Virus record (IMG/VR): IMGVR_UViG_3300014720_000087
Location: 1 to 35,271 of that record
Direction: 5' to 3' (one strand)
Length of the DNA: 35,271 bases
Origin: a virus
The position numbers and the translations under genes were made by a program. Shown piece after piece: positions 34,612-35,271 of this stretch (position 1 is the stretch's first letter; each line of letters opens with the position of its first letter). Under the pieces are notes generated by a model. That model made no database searches, was not told the origin of the DNA, and was given only the letters and a program-made list of their open reading frames with translations.

Positions 34612-34805
34612 GTCTTTCTCAGGATAGTTTGATTAATTATTTTAGAATGAATTTTGCATTGATGCACCATCACAAATATTCATTAACTGAATTAGAAAAT
34701 ATGATGCCCTGGGAAAGAGATACCTATATAGCACTTTTGATGCAGTATATACATGAAGAAAACGAAAAGATGAGAATGCAGAAGAAAAATAGAGAATTCA
34801 TGTAA
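34599..34805 (+). CDS. gp51-like extension in -1 frame (probable gp26 frameshift tail)
   Basis: The -1 frame is open from 34581 (just after a TAA) to a TAA at 34803-34805. From the slip point it encodes FFRLSLSQDSLINYFRMNFA, LMHHHKYSLTELENMMPWER, DTYIALLMQYIHEENEKMRM and QKKNREFM. The SLTELENMMPWER part followed by a charged helix is coding-like and resembles small hub-assembly proteins (gp51-like) of marine T4-like phages. No good start codon lies near its beginning; the first ATG, at about 34647, lacks a ribosome-binding sequence and would delete the first part. Frameshifting would give a 296-residue fusion (230 zero-frame plus 66 residues). Confidence 0.7.
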   Translation, partial: FFRLSLSQDSLINYFRMNFALMHHHKYSLTELENMMPWERDTYIALLMQYIHEENEKMRMQKKNREFM

Positions 34806-34815
34806 AGGACTTAAG

Positions 34816-35271
34816 ATGGGATTTCAATTCGGTACTAAGAAAAAAGAGGAGCCTAAGGTGGTAGAAGAACCAAAGAAAATTGAATCGTCCGAAGCTAATA
34901 AAGAAGATTGGATGACTAGAAAATGGAGACCAGCTATGGCCATGATGTACATGATATGTTGCCTTGCCGACTTTGCCATCTTCCCAATCATGTTTACTAT
35001 AGTGCAATTTTGGGAAACACAAGCAGCAAACGACGCATTTAGGCAATGGGTTCCTATTACACTTCAGGGTGGCGGATTGTTCCATGTAGCAATGGGTGCA
35101 GTATTAGGTGTTAGCGCATTTGGTCGTACACAGGAAAAAATTGCAGGGGCAGCAGGTGGTGTACCTACACCAACCTTAAGTTCTGAACCACCTAAGTTTA
35201 CACCTGGTCCATCGGCGCCTCCTTCTGGTATGATGTCTGGGGGGATAATGCCAGCGCAGCAAAATATGGCA
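34816..35271 (+). CDS. 3TM holin-like membrane protein, truncated by window edge
   Basis: The ATG at 34816 follows an AAGGA ribosome-binding sequence (34805-34809) and the frame stays open for 152 codons to the window end. A charged N-terminal segment (GFQFGTKKKEEPKVVEEPKK) precedes the core RKWRPAMAMMYMICCLADFA with a first membrane helix at about 39-66, then QWVPITLQGGGLFHVAMGAV with a second at about 79-104, then FGRTQEKIAG and a Pro/Gly/Met-rich tail. The KWRP..A..Y...C..DF pattern and LQGGG.(F/Y)H.AMGA are typical of the 3TM holin family found in gene transfer agents and T4-like cyanophages. Lysis or membrane function is inferred. Confidence 0.7.
   Translation, partial: MGFQFGTKKKEEPKVVEEPKKIESSEANKEDWMTRKWRPAMAMMYMICCLADFAIFPIMFTIVQFWETQAANDAFRQWVPITLQGGGLFHVAMGAVLGVSAFGRTQEKIAGAAGGVPTPTLSSEPPKFTPGPSAPPSGMMSGGIMPAQQNMA

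Noticed and set aside
34584-34650. GGAGGG as an initiation site for a separate gp51-like gene
   Set aside because: No start codon lies at suitable spacing, and the first in-frame ATG (34647) is too far and lacks its own ribosome-binding sequence.

Overview
The window is a block of virion genes from a T4-like myovirus. The overall style (AT-rich, overlapping genes, NVT/NIT-rich fibres, DUF4815-type baseplate protein, 2OG-Fe(II) oxygenases among the fibres) matches marine phages such as T4-like cyanophages and pelagiphages. The host cannot be fixed from the sequence. I saw no tRNA, integrase, insertion sequence, CRISPR array or convincing rho-independent terminator. No gene-free stretch exceeds about 50 bases.

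Layout. Two transcription units diverge from a 43-base gap at 32233-32275 that carries a late-promoter-like box (NATAAATA) on each strand. Rightward (32276-35271): gp4-like head-completion nuclease, a conserved protein of unknown role, a tail-tube-fold protein (gp54/gp19 type), a gp26-like hub-assembly protein with a -1 frame extension, and a 3TM holin-like protein cut by the window edge. Leftward (32232 to 12589) is the baseplate: gp48 tube cap, gp53, gp27-like hub, gp5-like OB-fold plus glycosidase, a needle with a C-terminal M15-type peptidase, PAAR tip, gp25, gp6, a gp7-position wedge protein, gp8, a giant DUF4815 protein and its partner (gp10 position), and a small coiled-coil protein. 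Most leftward genes overlap by 1 or 4 bases, which suggests strong translational coupling.

Left third (12576 to 1) is an accessory host-recognition region: two modular NVT-rich fibres that share repeats, a proline/glycine/asparagine-rich protein next to a P4H-like oxygenase, a DUF6065-like protein, two fibre-chaperone-like genes, small structural proteins, a three-LamG-domain adhesin of clearly higher GC, a second 2OG-Fe(II) oxygenase and several small unknowns.

Most interesting points: (1) a probable programmed -1 frameshift (U UUU UUC, with a GGAGGG element 9 bases upstream) joining the gp26-like gene to a gp51-like tail; (2) a prolyl-hydroxylase-like enzyme 2 bases downstream of a proline-rich repeat protein, suggesting a phage-encoded fibre-modification pair; (3) a GC-rich LamG adhesin grafted onto an AT-rich phage N-terminus.
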